From Bacteroidia bacterium (GTDB taxonomy: Bacteria; Bacteroidota; Bacteroidia; B-17B0; Aurantibacillaceae): 64,000 nt of DNA. The stretch lies in the NCBI GenBank assembly GCA_025362575.1, contig JANYIQ010000036.1, positions 1 to 64,000 of the forward strand. The letters are read 5' to 3'. The position numbers and the translations under genes were made by a program. The notes under the pieces are model-generated. The model did no database searches, was not told the origin of the DNA, and worked only from the letters and a program-made list of their open reading frames with translations. Below, piece after piece: positions 18,602-26,476 of this stretch (the stretch's first letter is position 1; the number at the start of each line of letters is the position of its first letter).

Positions 18602-19686
18602 TGGCTAAAGTACTGGTAATATCTGCTCACCGCCTGAATCGCTCGCCCAGCCAGCGTTACCGCTACGAGCAGTATATTTCATTTTTAGAGCAGAATGGAT
18701 TTGAATTTACTTTTTCTCCCATTTTATCGGAGCGTTCAGACAAAATTTTTTACTCAAAAGGGAATTTTATTTTAAAAGCTGCGATCGTTTTTAATTCTTT
18801 ATGCAAAAGAATAAAAGACGGAATGCGTTGCAATAATTTTGACATTGTTTTCATTCAGCGCGAAGCTCTATTTATTGGAAGTATTTTTTTTGAAAAAAGA
18901 GCCTATAAAAGTAAAGCAAAGGTTGTTTTTGATTTTGATGACAGCATCTGGTTAATGGATACATCGCCGGGAAATAAAAAATGGGAATGGTTGAAGAATC
19001 CGGATAAAACAAAAGAGAATGTGCAGCACGCACACCTTGTAATTGCCGGTAATGATTACTTAGCCAACTTTGCAAAGCAGTTCAATCCTACCACCATCAT
19101 TATTCCAACAACGGTAGATACGGATACGTACAAGCCGAAACCGGAATTAAGAAATAAAGAAATTATAACGATAGGTTGGAGCGGGAGTTTAAGCACCTTG
19201 AAACATTTTGAGATGGCAATTCCTGTTTTAAAAAAGCTTAAGGAAAAATACGGAACAAAGATCGCTTTCAAATATATTGGAGATTCGGATTACAAAAATG
19301 AAGCGCTTAACATTATCGAAACCAAATGGGATCCTAAAACAGAAGTAGATGAACTGAATAGTTTTGATATTGGCATTATGCCTTTACCGGATAACGAATG
19401 GACAAAAGGTAAGTGTGGCTTAAAAGGCCTTACATACATGGCTTGCGGCATACCAACAGTAATGAGTTCGGTTGGTGTAAATAAAGACATCATTTCTCAC
19501 AACGAGAATGGATATTTAGCGAGTAATGATGAAGAATGGATAAATTATTTATCGATGCTCATTGAATCTGCTGAACTGAGAACTAAAATGGGTGCTGCCG
19601 GAAGAGAAACGGTAATTAAAAATTATTCGGTGGAGGCCAATAAAGATAAGTACTTGCAGGCCTTTAAGGGCTTGTTAAATAAATAG
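18601..19686 (+). CDS. GT-B fold (GT4-like) glycosyltransferase
   Basis: The 361-residue protein has the two Rossmann-like domains of GT4 enzymes. The N-terminal part holds the acceptor-side SPSQRYRYEQY and FDFDDSIWL. The C-terminal nucleotide-sugar domain has IGWSGSLSTLKHFE, FDIGIMPLPDNEW, and GLTYMACGIPTVMS leading into GVNKDIISHNENGYLA. This is the retaining-GT4 pattern. It likely modifies a cell-surface glycan, but donor and acceptor are unknown. The start codon overlaps the stop of the preceding gene. Confidence 0.88.
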   Translation: MAKVLVISAHRLNRSPSQRYRYEQYISFLEQNGFEFTFSPILSERSDKIFYSKGNFILKAAIVFNSLCKRIKDGMRCNNFDIVFIQREALFIGSIFFEKRAYKSKAKVVFDFDDSIWLMDTSPGNKKWEWLKNPDKTKENVQHAHLVIAGNDYLANFAKQFNPTTIIIPTTVDTDTYKPKPELRNKEIITIGWSGSLSTLKHFEMAIPVLKKLKEKYGTKIAFKYIGDSDYKNEALNIIETKWDPKTEVDELNSFDIGIMPLPDNEWTKGKCGLKGLTYMACGIPTVMSSVGVNKDIISHNENGYLASNDEEWINYLSMLIESAELRTKMGAAGRETVIKNYSVEANKDKYLQAFKGLLNK

Positions 19687-19696
19687 GTTTTAAACA

Positions 19697-19732
19697 AACT
19701 TTTCCAAAGTTTGAAACTTTGTTGGAAAAGTT
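19697..19732. repeat. REP-like palindrome upstream of the RAYT gene
   Basis: AACTTTTCC and GGAAAAGTT form an outer stem around an inner perfect palindrome CAAAGTTTGAAACTTTG (centre G), with a two-base bulge. A 27-base stretch from 19695 recurs downstream of the transposase at 20356-20382 with two mismatches, in the same orientation. A weaker relative lies after trmD at 23494-23518. This is the arrangement expected of REP sequences acted on by the neighbouring RAYT. Confidence 0.7.
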
Positions 19733-19740
19733 CTTATAAG

Positions 19741-20352
19741 ATGAATTCACGAATTGACAAATATTCTGAGTTATCACCTGAGTGCTTTTACCATGTTTAT
19801 AACAGAGCAAATGGGAATGAGAAGGTCTTTCTTTCAGACGAAAATTATAGATTCTTTCTAAGAAAATATTCGGAACATATTATGCCTGTTGCTCAAACAT
19901 TTTCATATTGCTTAATGCCTAATCATTTTCATTTTTTAATTCAGATCAAAAGTGAGAAAGAGATTCTTGCGAGTTTAAATAAAGACAATAAAAAAGTTAT
20001 TTCAATCGAAAAACTCGTAAGTAAGAGGTTTTCCAACCTATTTAGCTCGTATACCCAGGCTTTCAATAAACAGCAGAATCGGATGGGCAGTTTATTCATG
20101 AAGAATTTTAAACGAATTAGAATAAATGATGAGATTTATCGTCAGAAATTGGTTCACTACATTCATTTCAATCCTGTTGAATCAGGTCTTTGCAATATGC
20201 CTCATGAATGGGATTTTTCCTCTTATTCTCAGATTCTTACAACCAAGAGGCCAGAATTTCTAGATCCAGAATCTATTGAATGGTTTGGGGATGAAAAGAA
20301 CTTTCAATTCGTTCACTCTAAAACTAATTTTTCAGGTGATATAACACTCTAA
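19741..20352 (+). CDS. REP-associated tyrosine transposase (RAYT, Y1 family)
   Basis: The ATG at 19741 begins MNSRIDKYSELSPECFYHVYNRANG, the family start; a TTG at 19711 would lie inside the REP-like palindrome. The Y1-HUH domain is complete. The HUH metal motif is HFHFL in MPNHFHFLIQI, and the catalytic Tyr lies in LVHYIHFNPVESGL. At 203 residues it has the RAYT length. These proteins cut and rejoin REP hairpins and are usually domesticated single-copy genes. Flanking REP-like palindromes on both sides support the call. It lies between a glycosyltransferase and an agmatinase gene. Confidence 0.88.
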   Translation: MNSRIDKYSELSPECFYHVYNRANGNEKVFLSDENYRFFLRKYSEHIMPVAQTFSYCLMPNHFHFLIQIKSEKEILASLNKDNKKVISIEKLVSKRFSNLFSSYTQAFNKQQNRMGSLFMKNFKRIRINDEIYRQKLVHYIHFNPVESGLCNMPHEWDFSSYSQILTTKRPEFLDPESIEWFGDEKNFQFVHSKTNFSGDITL

Positions 20353-20355
20353 AGA

Positions 20356-20382
20356 CAAACTGTTCCAAAGTTTGAAAGTTTG
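20356..20382. repeat. REP-like repeat downstream of the RAYT gene
   Basis: This is a 27-base direct copy of 19695-19721 with two differences (25 of 27 identical). One change breaks the perfect inner palindrome, and the outer stem is lost. It begins three bases after the transposase stop codon. Confidence 0.65.
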
Positions 20383-20384
20383 AA

Positions 20385-21449
20385 CTACCCCTTCCTACCA
20401 TTACTCATTGCTACCATGTTAGCAATACGGTACAACAAGCGAGCCGCAACGTTTGCATCCCACTCATCTCCTTCGGGCCCAGGAGTAACTTCGTTAATGT
20501 CAAAAGCAATTATTTGCTTGCCGCTTTTTACAACCTTTTCAATTAAATATAAAACCTGCTCGGCTTCAAAACCACCAGCTACAGGGGTTCCGGTATGCGG
20601 ACATAATTTTGGGTCCAATCCGTCGATATCAAAACTCAAATATATTTTTTGAGGCAATTCATTCACGATCTTATCACAGATCTGCGCCCAGGTTTCACCA
20701 CCATAAATGGCATGTTTAATGTCGCGGTCAAAAAAAGTTTTTACTCTGCCGTTTGAATTCTTGATAAGATCGAATTCTTCTTCGCAATAATCGCGAATGC
20801 CAACCTGCACCAATTTTTCAACCTGCTTTATTTTTAAAGCATTATACATTATGGAAGCGTGCGAAAATTCAAAACCTTCAAAAGCATTTCTAAGATCGGC
20901 ATGCGCATCAATTTGCAAAATAGCAAAATCACCAAACTTATCTGCTAAAGCTTCCATCATTCCCAATGGTGTAGAATGATCGCCGCCGATCAAGCCAACA
21001 ACTTTATTCATTTCCAAAAAATGAGCTACTTGTCGTTTCACTTCAACGTTCATCCAAAAACAGCCTTCGTGAACCTGCTTGGCAATGGTTTGTAAATTTC
21101 TGTTTGTTTCAGCCGTCTCGCCATTTGATAAAGCGTTGATATAAATTTCTGCACGCTCTCTTAAAAAATCACTTCGCTCACGTATCAAAGGATTCTCTTC
21201 TACCATCCAGATGCCCATTTTCCAGGCATCTTTAACAATGGGATCGAACAGATCTACCTGATAAGAAGCATCTGCTATGGCTTTTGGACCATCAGCCGTT
21301 CCGCCGCTATAACTTACCGTTACTTCCCATGGAATTGGAATCAAAATAATTTCACAATCCTGCATCTCAAATGGTAAACCAAAAACGCCATCGTTCAATT
21401 GTCCAACACCGTTAGGGTCGAAATTCCGTATTGCTAATTCTTTATTCAT
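20385..21449 (-). CDS. Agmatinase/arginase-family ureohydrolase
   Basis: The 354-residue protein carries the binuclear manganese-binding motifs of ureohydrolases in order: GGDHSTPLG, IDAHADLR and SFDIDGLDP, then FDINEVTPGPEGDEWDAN. Family members release urea or ammonia equivalents from agmatine, arginine or formimidoylglutamate. Bacteroidota carry one such gene, often annotated speB, but the substrate cannot be fixed from sequence here. It has an N-terminal extension (~60 residues) compared with E. coli SpeB. It stands upstream of nothing on its strand before the REP region; pdxH lies 46 bases upstream of its start. Confidence 0.88.
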   Translation of the reverse strand: MNKELAIRNFDPNGVGQLNDGVFGLPFEMQDCEIILIPIPWEVTVSYSGGTADGPKAIADASYQVDLFDPIVKDAWKMGIWMVEENPLIRERSDFLRERAEIYINALSNGETAETNRNLQTIAKQVHEGCFWMNVEVKRQVAHFLEMNKVVGLIGGDHSTPLGMMEALADKFGDFAILQIDAHADLRNAFEGFEFSHASIMYNALKIKQVEKLVQVGIRDYCEEEFDLIKNSNGRVKTFFDRDIKHAIYGGETWAQICDKIVNELPQKIYLSFDIDGLDPKLCPHTGTPVAGGFEAEQVLYLIEKVVKSGKQIIAFDINEVTPGPEGDEWDANVAARLLYRIANMVAMSNGRKG

Positions 21450-21495
21450 TTTTCAGTTGGTGAGGTATAAGTTGGTGAGTGGTTGAAGTAAAAAG

Positions 21496-22143
21496 TTAAG
21501 GTGCTAAGCGGTTTATTTTCCAGATGTTATTTTCTAAAGTATATGCTATTCTGTCGTGCAGGCGGTTCTTGCGGCCTTGCCAGAATTCGTAGTAGTTTGC
21601 TTTTAAAACAAAGCCTCCCCAAAATTCGGGACGCGCAATTTCTTTACCGTCAAATTTTTTGCGGTTGGCCTCAACATTATCTTCCAATTCTTTGCGTGAA
21701 CTTAAAACATTACTTTGAGATGAACTCCAGGCACCGATCTGAGATTCGTACGGGCGGTTTCTGAAATATTCATCAGCCATTGAAGGATTAGCTTTTGTAA
21801 CTGTGCCTTCAATTCTAATTTGTCTTTCAAGATCAGGCCAGAAAAAATTCAAACAAATGTTATTGTTCTTATCCATTTGCATGGCTTTTTTAGAATGGTA
21901 ATGCCCATAGAACCAAAAGTTGCCGTTCTCAAATTCTCTTAAATAAACAATTCGGGAACTTGGTTTTCCATCTTCAGAAACTGTACTAAGCACCATGGCT
22001 TGGGCTTCCGGAATCTTTGATTCAATGGCGTTGCTCATCCAGCTGTCAAACTGCAAAGCAGGATCTTTGTTCACATCGCTTTCGCTTAATGTGCCCTTCA
22101 TGAAATCTTCGCGCAACTTTCTTACTACTTCTCTGTGTGGCAT
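21496..22143 (-). CDS. pdxH: Pyridoxamine 5'-phosphate oxidase
   Basis: The 215-residue flavoprotein has the expected length and motifs. EAQAMVLSTVSEDGKPSSRIVYLRE (cited in parts) binds FMN, FYGHYHSKKAMQM and NPSMADEYFRNRP follow, and the C-terminal signature is FWQGRKNRLHDR. It oxidises pyridoxine or pyridoxamine 5'-phosphate to pyridoxal phosphate with O2. It is divergent from yqgE and probably shares a transcript with the agmatinase-family gene behind it. Confidence 0.96.
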   Translation of the reverse strand: MPHREVVRKLREDFMKGTLSESDVNKDPALQFDSWMSNAIESKIPEAQAMVLSTVSEDGKPSSRIVYLREFENGNFWFYGHYHSKKAMQMDKNNNICLNFFWPDLERQIRIEGTVTKANPSMADEYFRNRPYESQIGAWSSSQSNVLSSRKELEDNVEANRKKFDGKEIARPEFWGGFVLKANYYEFWQGRKNRLHDRIAYTLENNIWKINRLAP

Positions 22144-22231
22144 AATTTGAATAACAAATATATGATAAAGGTTACAATAAAATGATGATTTTTATTAGGT
22201 AAATTTTTTATTTTTTGACTAATTTTACTCT

Positions 22232-22771
22232 ATGCAAGGTCAGTTTTTAATAGCGCATCCGATGTTGAACGACGGATACTTTAAACGGGCGGTCATTTAT
22301 GTTACCGAACATAATGAAGAGGGTTCTCTTGGTTTTGTTCTTAACTTTAAAACCGATCTTTTTTTGCGCGACCTTTTTCCGCATATTAAAAATGGAAATT
22401 ACCCGATATTTGAAGGCGGACCGGTTTCTAAAAATCAGCTTTATTACATTCATAAACTGGGTCCCGATCTTTCACAAAGTATTTCCATTGGAAACGATCT
22501 GTTTTGGGGCGGCGATTTTTTTGAGCTTGCACATTTGATCGAGCATGGAAAAGTAAAGCATGAAGACATTCGTTTTTTTGTAGGATATTCCGGTTGGACA
22601 CCTAATCAGCTTGACGAAGAATTAATTCAAAAAGCCTGGTTTGCCCACAGAGCAGAGCCTAAGGAAGTGCTTGCCTCCGACCCAAAAACCTTATGGGGTT
22701 CGGAGCTTGAAAAAGTGAAAGAATCGTATAAAGTATTTTCGGAAATTGGTTTTGATCCGAATTTAAATTAA
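22232..22771 (+). CDS. YqgE/AlgH family protein
   Basis: The 179-residue protein has the UPF0301 signatures: [42 protein letters not shown], then [16 protein letters not shown] and the C-terminal W..A segment. The family fold is known but the biochemical role is not; it was first linked to alginate regulation in Pseudomonas. The trmD gene follows 44 bases later on the same strand. Confidence 0.92.
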   Translation: MQGQFLIAHPMLNDGYFKRAVIYVTEHNEEGSLGFVLNFKTDLFLRDLFPHIKNGNYPIFEGGPVSKNQLYYIHKLGPDLSQSISIGNDLFWGGDFFELAHLIEHGKVKHEDIRFFVGYSGWTPNQLDEELIQKAWFAHRAEPKEVLASDPKTLWGSELEKVKESYKVFSEIGFDPNLN

Positions 22772-22815
22772 CTCTAATTGTTGCGATTCAACAAAAGGAA
22801 AAACTCGAAGAAATT

Positions 22816-23490
22816 ATGAGAATAGATATTATAAGTGTAGTGCCCGATCTTTTGAATGGTCCTTTCGATCATTCCATTTTAAAACGTGCGCGCGATAAAG
22901 GCCTGGCAGAAGTAAATGTAATTAACCTCAGAGATTATTCTACAAGCAAACAAAAACAGGTTGACGATTATGCTTTTGGCGGCGGTGCAGGAATGGTAAT
23001 GATGATAGAACCAATTGCCAATTGCATTAACGACTTGAAAAGCAAATGCAATTATGATGAAATAATTTACATGTCGCCCGACGGAGAATTATTGAATCAA
23101 AAAATTTGCAATCAACTTTCATTAACGAGAAACCTGATCATTTTGTGCGGGCATTACAAAGGAATTGATGAGCGCGTTCGCGAACATTTCATTACAAGAG
23201 AAATTTCTGTTGGAGATTATGTTTTGTCGGGAGGTGAATTGCCTGCTGCCATTTTAAGTGATGCAGTGATACGATTAATACCCGGAGTTTTAAATGACGA
23301 GACCTCGGCGCTTACCGATTCGTTTCAGGATAATTTACTGGCCCCGCCGGTTTATACAAGGCCTGCAGAATATAATGGCTGGAAAGTTCCTGAAATATTA
23401 ATGAGCGGCCATACTGCCAACGTTGAAAAATGGCGTTACGAAAGAGCCGTGGAGAGAACCAAGCAAAGAAGGCCTGATTTGTTGAAGTGA
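22816..23490 (+). CDS. trmD: tRNA (guanine37-N1)-methyltransferase
   Basis: TrmD makes m1G37 next to the anticodon and is an essential SPOUT-family enzyme with a deep trefoil knot. Here are [11 protein letters not shown] at the start, [43 protein letters not shown] and [16 protein letters not shown], then [18 protein letters not shown]. The 224 residues match the family. It ends 22 bases before a weak REP-like copy. Confidence 0.96.
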   Translation: MRIDIISVVPDLLNGPFDHSILKRARDKGLAEVNVINLRDYSTSKQKQVDDYAFGGGAGMVMMIEPIANCINDLKSKCNYDEIIYMSPDGELLNQKICNQLSLTRNLIILCGHYKGIDERVREHFITREISVGDYVLSGGELPAAILSDAVIRLIPGVLNDETSALTDSFQDNLLAPPVYTRPAEYNGWKVPEILMSGHTANVEKWRYERAVERTKQRRPDLLK

Positions 23491-23493
23491 GTT

Positions 23494-23518
23494 TCAGGCT
23501 TTGAAACTTTGTAGGAAA
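23494..23518. repeat. Degenerate REP-like copy downstream of trmD
   Basis: CAGGCTTTGAAACTTTGTAGGAAA shares the CTTTGAAACTTTGTnGGAAA core with the right arm of the palindrome at 19697-19732, about 3.8 kb away. The left arm is absent. It may be a solo REP remnant of the same family. Confidence 0.45.
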
Positions 23519-23611
23519 TGCTTAATTTTAATAAAGCGATAAGGTTCACAAAAGTTCCCCAGTTGAACACAATACGGGAGATTGGGGTGTAAAAAGCTCT
23601 CCTATAAGCTA

Positions 23612-23627
23612 GTTAGGCGTAATTATT
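23612..23627 (+). repeat. attC-like core and terminal inverted repeat, left
   Basis: GTTAGGCGTAATTATT begins with a perfect integron core (GTTRRRY). Its reverse complement recurs with one mismatch at 24088-24103, on the other side of the DUF4279-like gene. No partner left half of an attC hairpin is visible upstream of it. Confidence 0.5.
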
Positions 23628-23642
23628 AAGACACACAGAAGC

Positions 23643-24092
23643 ATGAGCTGCTATTTAAGAATATCTGGTAAGAGAATGGACATCGAGAAACTTACCAAAA
23701 AAATGACATTAAAACCCTCAGACATTTTTATAAAAGGACAACCTTTATTTAAATCGAAACCAAATTATAAGCTACACACTACAAACGAAATTATATTTTT
23801 GGTAAGCGATGACAATTTTGACAAAATTGATAAACAAATCAAAGACTCAATTAAGTATCTGTTAAAACATAAGACACAAATAAGAAAACTGACCTTAGAC
23901 AAAACTGTAACCTATTCTGTGTTGGACTTTGGACATGACTTGAGAATTGGCTATAATAACATAGCTTGTCAATTTGACTATTTCCCTCATGAGTTGTTAA
24001 AATTAGCCGGCGACTTAAAAATCAATATAGCTAGCAGTTTGTATCCTCCTGCAGCAGACGAGGAACTCCAAAAAATATTATCAAAAAAATAA
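23643..24092 (+). CDS. DUF4279-like protein in a cassette-like unit
   Basis: The 149-residue protein begins with a strand CYLRISGKRMDIE, then LKPSDIFIKGQPL and a long Lys/Ile helix region with paired Asp (SDDNFDKIDKQIKDS), a later strand LDFGHDLRIGYN and an ending helix plus strand. This order is that of DUF4279 proteins, which are small, often immunity-like or cassette-borne, and of unknown function. No signal peptide is present. It is flanked by 16-base inverted repeats with integron core sequence, and the stop codon overlaps the right one. Codon use is more A-rich than the trmD neighbour. Confidence 0.55.
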   Translation: MSCYLRISGKRMDIEKLTKKMTLKPSDIFIKGQPLFKSKPNYKLHTTNEIIFLVSDDNFDKIDKQIKDSIKYLLKHKTQIRKLTLDKTVTYSVLDFGHDLRIGYNNIACQFDYFPHELLKLAGDLKINIASSLYPPAADEELQKILSKK

Positions 24093-24272
24093 CTACGCCT
24101 AACCGCACCTAAATTCAATTTGGGCATTCGGCTTCGGCATTTGCAAAAGCGGTAGACAATTAATCATTTTTGCTTTGCAAATGTCTATTAAACATTTAGT
24201 TTTGTTAGTAAGCTTTTCGGTAGAAAACGGTTTCAAACCCAAACTGAAATTTAGCCGCAAACCGTTATAGTT
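24088..24272. repeat. Large nested inverted-repeat (attC-like) structure
   Basis: The stretch starts with GCCTAAC (24097-24103, RYYYAAC core) and folds on itself in three nested arms. The outermost, AACTA at 24091 with TAGTT at 24268, is short. Next come CTAAATTCAATTTGGG (24109-24124) against 24238-24254 with about two differences. The innermost is CATTTGCAAAAGC (24138-24150) against GCTTTGCAAATG (24172-24183) with one bulge. The length (~180 bases) and the GCCTAAC start fit a long attC site, but the right-hand core GTTATAG is not a good GTTRRRY match. No integrase gene is in the window. Confidence 0.55.
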
Positions 24273-24331
24273 TATGCACAATTTGCGGTATTGCTCAGGC
24301 AGGCATCGCGAAATTCTCCGGCACCAAAAAT

Positions 24332-24339
24332 TAAATTTG
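24332..24339 (+). promoter_or_regulatory. Bacteroidota -7 element for the higBA genes
   Basis: TAAATTTG fits TAnnTTTG, 52 bases upstream of the toxin ATG. A matching -33 element is not clear, so this is a weak call. Confidence 0.35.
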
Positions 24340-24391
24340 CATGCATCGAATTTATTGGTTACCTTTAACGTTAGTAACGTAACTCGAGACT

Positions 24392-24673
24392 ATGATTCTA
24401 TCTTTCGGCGACAAGACGACCAAAAAAATATGGGACGGTGAACGCGTAAAAGGTATTGCAACCGAAATACAAGAAGCAACTCGAAGGAAGTTAAGAATGC
24501 TCAATAACTCGGTTGACATAAAGGACTTAACGATCCCTCCCTCAAATAAACTTGAGAAGTTAAAGGGAAATCTCAAAGACTTTTACTCAATTCGTGTAAA
24601 TGATCAATGGCGAATAATTTTTAAATGGGATAATGGTAATGCACAAAATGTTGAATTAATAGATTATCACTAA
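24392..24673 (+). CDS. higB: HigB-type toxin (RelE/ParE superfamily)
   Basis: The 93-residue protein begins MILSFGDKTTKKIWDGERVKG and continues with the family helices TEIQEATRRKLRML and LTIPPSNKLEKLKGNLKDFY, then SIRVNDQWRIIFKWDNG with the conserved Arg/Lys, and ends VELIDYH. HigB toxins cleave mRNA at the ribosome. The order toxin first, antitoxin second is the HigBA hallmark. The gene lies in the patch bounded by integron-like motifs, where toxin-antitoxin cassettes are common. Confidence 0.92.
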   Translation: MILSFGDKTTKKIWDGERVKGIATEIQEATRRKLRMLNNSVDIKDLTIPPSNKLEKLKGNLKDFYSIRVNDQWRIIFKWDNGNAQNVELIDYH

Positions 24674-24721
24674 TAAAATGAAATCGAAGATTCACGAATA
24701 CAAAAATTTAAATATTATATT

Positions 24722-25024
24722 ATGAGTAAAAAACTAAAAAACATACATCCCGGTGAAATTCTTTCTGAAGAGTTTTTAATTCCATTAGACATTAGTGCTT
24801 ACAGACTTTCCAAAGAAATTTCCATTCCTCAAACACGCATTTCGGAAATTATCAAAGGCAACAGACGCATTACTGCAGACACTGCCTTACGGCTTTCCAA
24901 ATTTTTTGGTAATTCCGCAAAGTTCTGGCTCGGTCTTCAAGACGACTTTGATATTGAAGATCAAAAAAAGCATAAACAAAAGGATCTCAATTCAATCAGG
25001 CAATACGTTCGCAACGCCGCCTAA
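24722..25024 (+). CDS. higA: HigA-type antitoxin, HTH XRE family
   Basis: The 100-residue protein has the HigA start KKLKNIHPGEILSEEFLIPL and a Cro/C1-type helix-turn-helix (YRLSKEISIPQTRISEIIKGNRRI, cited in parts, with recognition helix around QTRISEIIKG), then TADTALRLSKFFGNSAKFWLGLQ. It neutralises HigB and should repress the operon. It starts 48 bases after the toxin gene. The stop codon is embedded in GCCTAAC (25019-25025), an integron-core-like sequence. Confidence 0.92.
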   Translation: MSKKLKNIHPGEILSEEFLIPLDISAYRLSKEISIPQTRISEIIKGNRRITADTALRLSKFFGNSAKFWLGLQDDFDIEDQKKHKQKDLNSIRQYVRNAA

Positions 25025-25042
25025 CACAGACATCGTGCGAAC
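25007..25042. repeat. Hairpin with GCCTAAC at the end of higA
   Basis: GTTCGCAACG (25007-25016) and CGTGCGAAC (25034-25042) are inverted with a single bulge. The loop contains the higA stop codon inside GCCTAAC (25019-25025). It may be a shortened attC-like end or a weak transcription barrier between two convergent genes; there is no U-run to make a clear terminator. Confidence 0.4.
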
Positions 25043-25066
25043 AAATTATCCCTTCAGTAATTCACC

Positions 25067-26458
25067 CTACCTCTTCAAAGAAATATTTTCATCACCAATT
25101 TTATAAGGCATGTAGGTAAAAATGAATTGAAACATTTCTTCGGTGGTTTGCATGCTTTCATTTCCTTCACCTTGCTCTATCTGCCTTGGCGGATGAAAAG
25201 GATTGAAAGGGTTTTTGTCGGTATTGTCAAAGGTTCCGTAAGCATGAATGGTCGATCCCTTCGGAATTTTTACAGGATGCAAATACGTATAATAATATTG
25301 CCAACGGAAATCCCATTTATTTATTTTGATCAAAGGAATGGTATCGTTTTGCGGCCCCAATGCGAAAGCCCAAAATGTTTTTCCCAATAAATGCATGTGC
25401 GGATTAACCGATAAAATGGAGATCTCGCTTTGCAAAGTAACTTTTGTGTGAAATGTTTTTATTTCGTTTGCCGGCACAATTAATTTAGGTTCTATTGCCG
25501 AAATGCCAAAAGTACCCATTTGTGTTTCAAATACCGGGCGCTTTGGTTTTGTTTTTCTAAAAAACACATTAATGTAACTGCTGTCTTCAACATCGGCATT
25601 ACTTGGCCCGTAATGAATGTTCTTTAAAAAGAAAGCGCCATCTTTTTTAATTTTAAAACCGCCAATATCCTCATTATAAACCGGAGGTGTGTAGCCCGGC
25701 AAATAATACACAACATTTGGCATGAGTGTTGGCAATGCAGGTTCTTTTTTATCGGTATAGGTAATGTTCATTTTTTCGTAGGCTTCCTTAAAATTGGCAT
25801 GGGCATCTTCTAAAATAGTTTCGCCGCTCATGTAATTAAACGTTCTGTCGGCATTGTAACTTAATAAATGGCCGTTTACGTGATGCACCAATTTAGTTTG
25901 GCCCGGAACAAATTCAACATAACTCACAAATGTATCGGCCAATAATTGATAAGGTAATTTTATCATCAAAAAAAGATCGGTGCCATTTCCTTTTATCTTA
26001 ACAGGCTTTTGCATTTTTACTACAAGGTCAGGCTTTCCAAAAAAAGAACCTTTGTAAAAAACAGGCGCTTGCACTTCTTTTGCCGAATCTCCGCGGGGCA
26101 TTTTATTTTCGGCCCAGCTTTTGATCTGCGCAATTTCTTTTTCAGTCAAGGTGCGTTCATCCACAAAATGACTGTAGCCATTATCAGCAGGCCATGGCGG
26201 CATGAAACGTGTTTGTGTAGCAAATTTAATTTTGTTGGCCGTTCTCACTGCATCATCATAATTGAGTAGATCGAAAGTGCCTGCTGCGCCGGGGCGGTGA
26301 CAGGGCGTGCAGTTCTTATAAATAATTGGCGCAATGTGTTCGCTCCAAGTTATATTTTGGACAGTATTTTCTTCGTCGATCTTAGTGGCATTATTACAGG
26401 CGCACAATATCAAGCAAAAGAAAATGGCAAAGCGGGGATGATCCTTTAACCAATTCAA
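25067..26458 (-). CDS. Cytochrome c and copper-monooxygenase-like lipoprotein
   Basis: A lipobox near LILCAC (candidate Cys19 or Cys21) is followed by a mono-heme cytochrome c motif CTPCH at 50-54, in WSEHIAPIIYKNCTPCHRPG. The C-terminal two thirds are beta-rich and contain TKLVHHVNGHLL and NPHMHLLGKTFWAFA, which are the paired His motifs of the copper type II ascorbate-dependent monooxygenase (PHM-like) fold. Bacteroidota have such cytochrome-monooxygenase proteins of unknown substrate. It would sit in the periplasm, attached to a membrane. It is the last gene of the minus-strand run, 18 bases behind the DUF420 gene, suggesting a shared respiratory or oxidative role. Confidence 0.75.
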   Translation of the reverse strand: MNWLKDHPRFAIFFCLILCACNNATKIDEENTVQNITWSEHIAPIIYKNCTPCHRPGAAGTFDLLNYDDAVRTANKIKFATQTRFMPPWPADNGYSHFVDERTLTEKEIAQIKSWAENKMPRGDSAKEVQAPVFYKGSFFGKPDLVVKMQKPVKIKGNGTDLFLMIKLPYQLLADTFVSYVEFVPGQTKLVHHVNGHLLSYNADRTFNYMSGETILEDAHANFKEAYEKMNITYTDKKEPALPTLMPNVVYYLPGYTPPVYNEDIGGFKIKKDGAFFLKNIHYGPSNADVEDSSYINVFFRKTKPKRPVFETQMGTFGISAIEPKLIVPANEIKTFHTKVTLQSEISILSVNPHMHLLGKTFWAFALGPQNDTIPLIKINKWDFRWQYYYTYLHPVKIPKGSTIHAYGTFDNTDKNPFNPFHPPRQIEQGEGNESMQTTEEMFQFIFTYMPYKIGDENISLKR

Positions 26459-26476
26459 TGACTAAAGATACAGAAA

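Noticed and set aside
24099-24281. 60-codon minus-strand frame in the palindrome region
   Set aside because: It coincides with the nested inverted repeats and has no family features.
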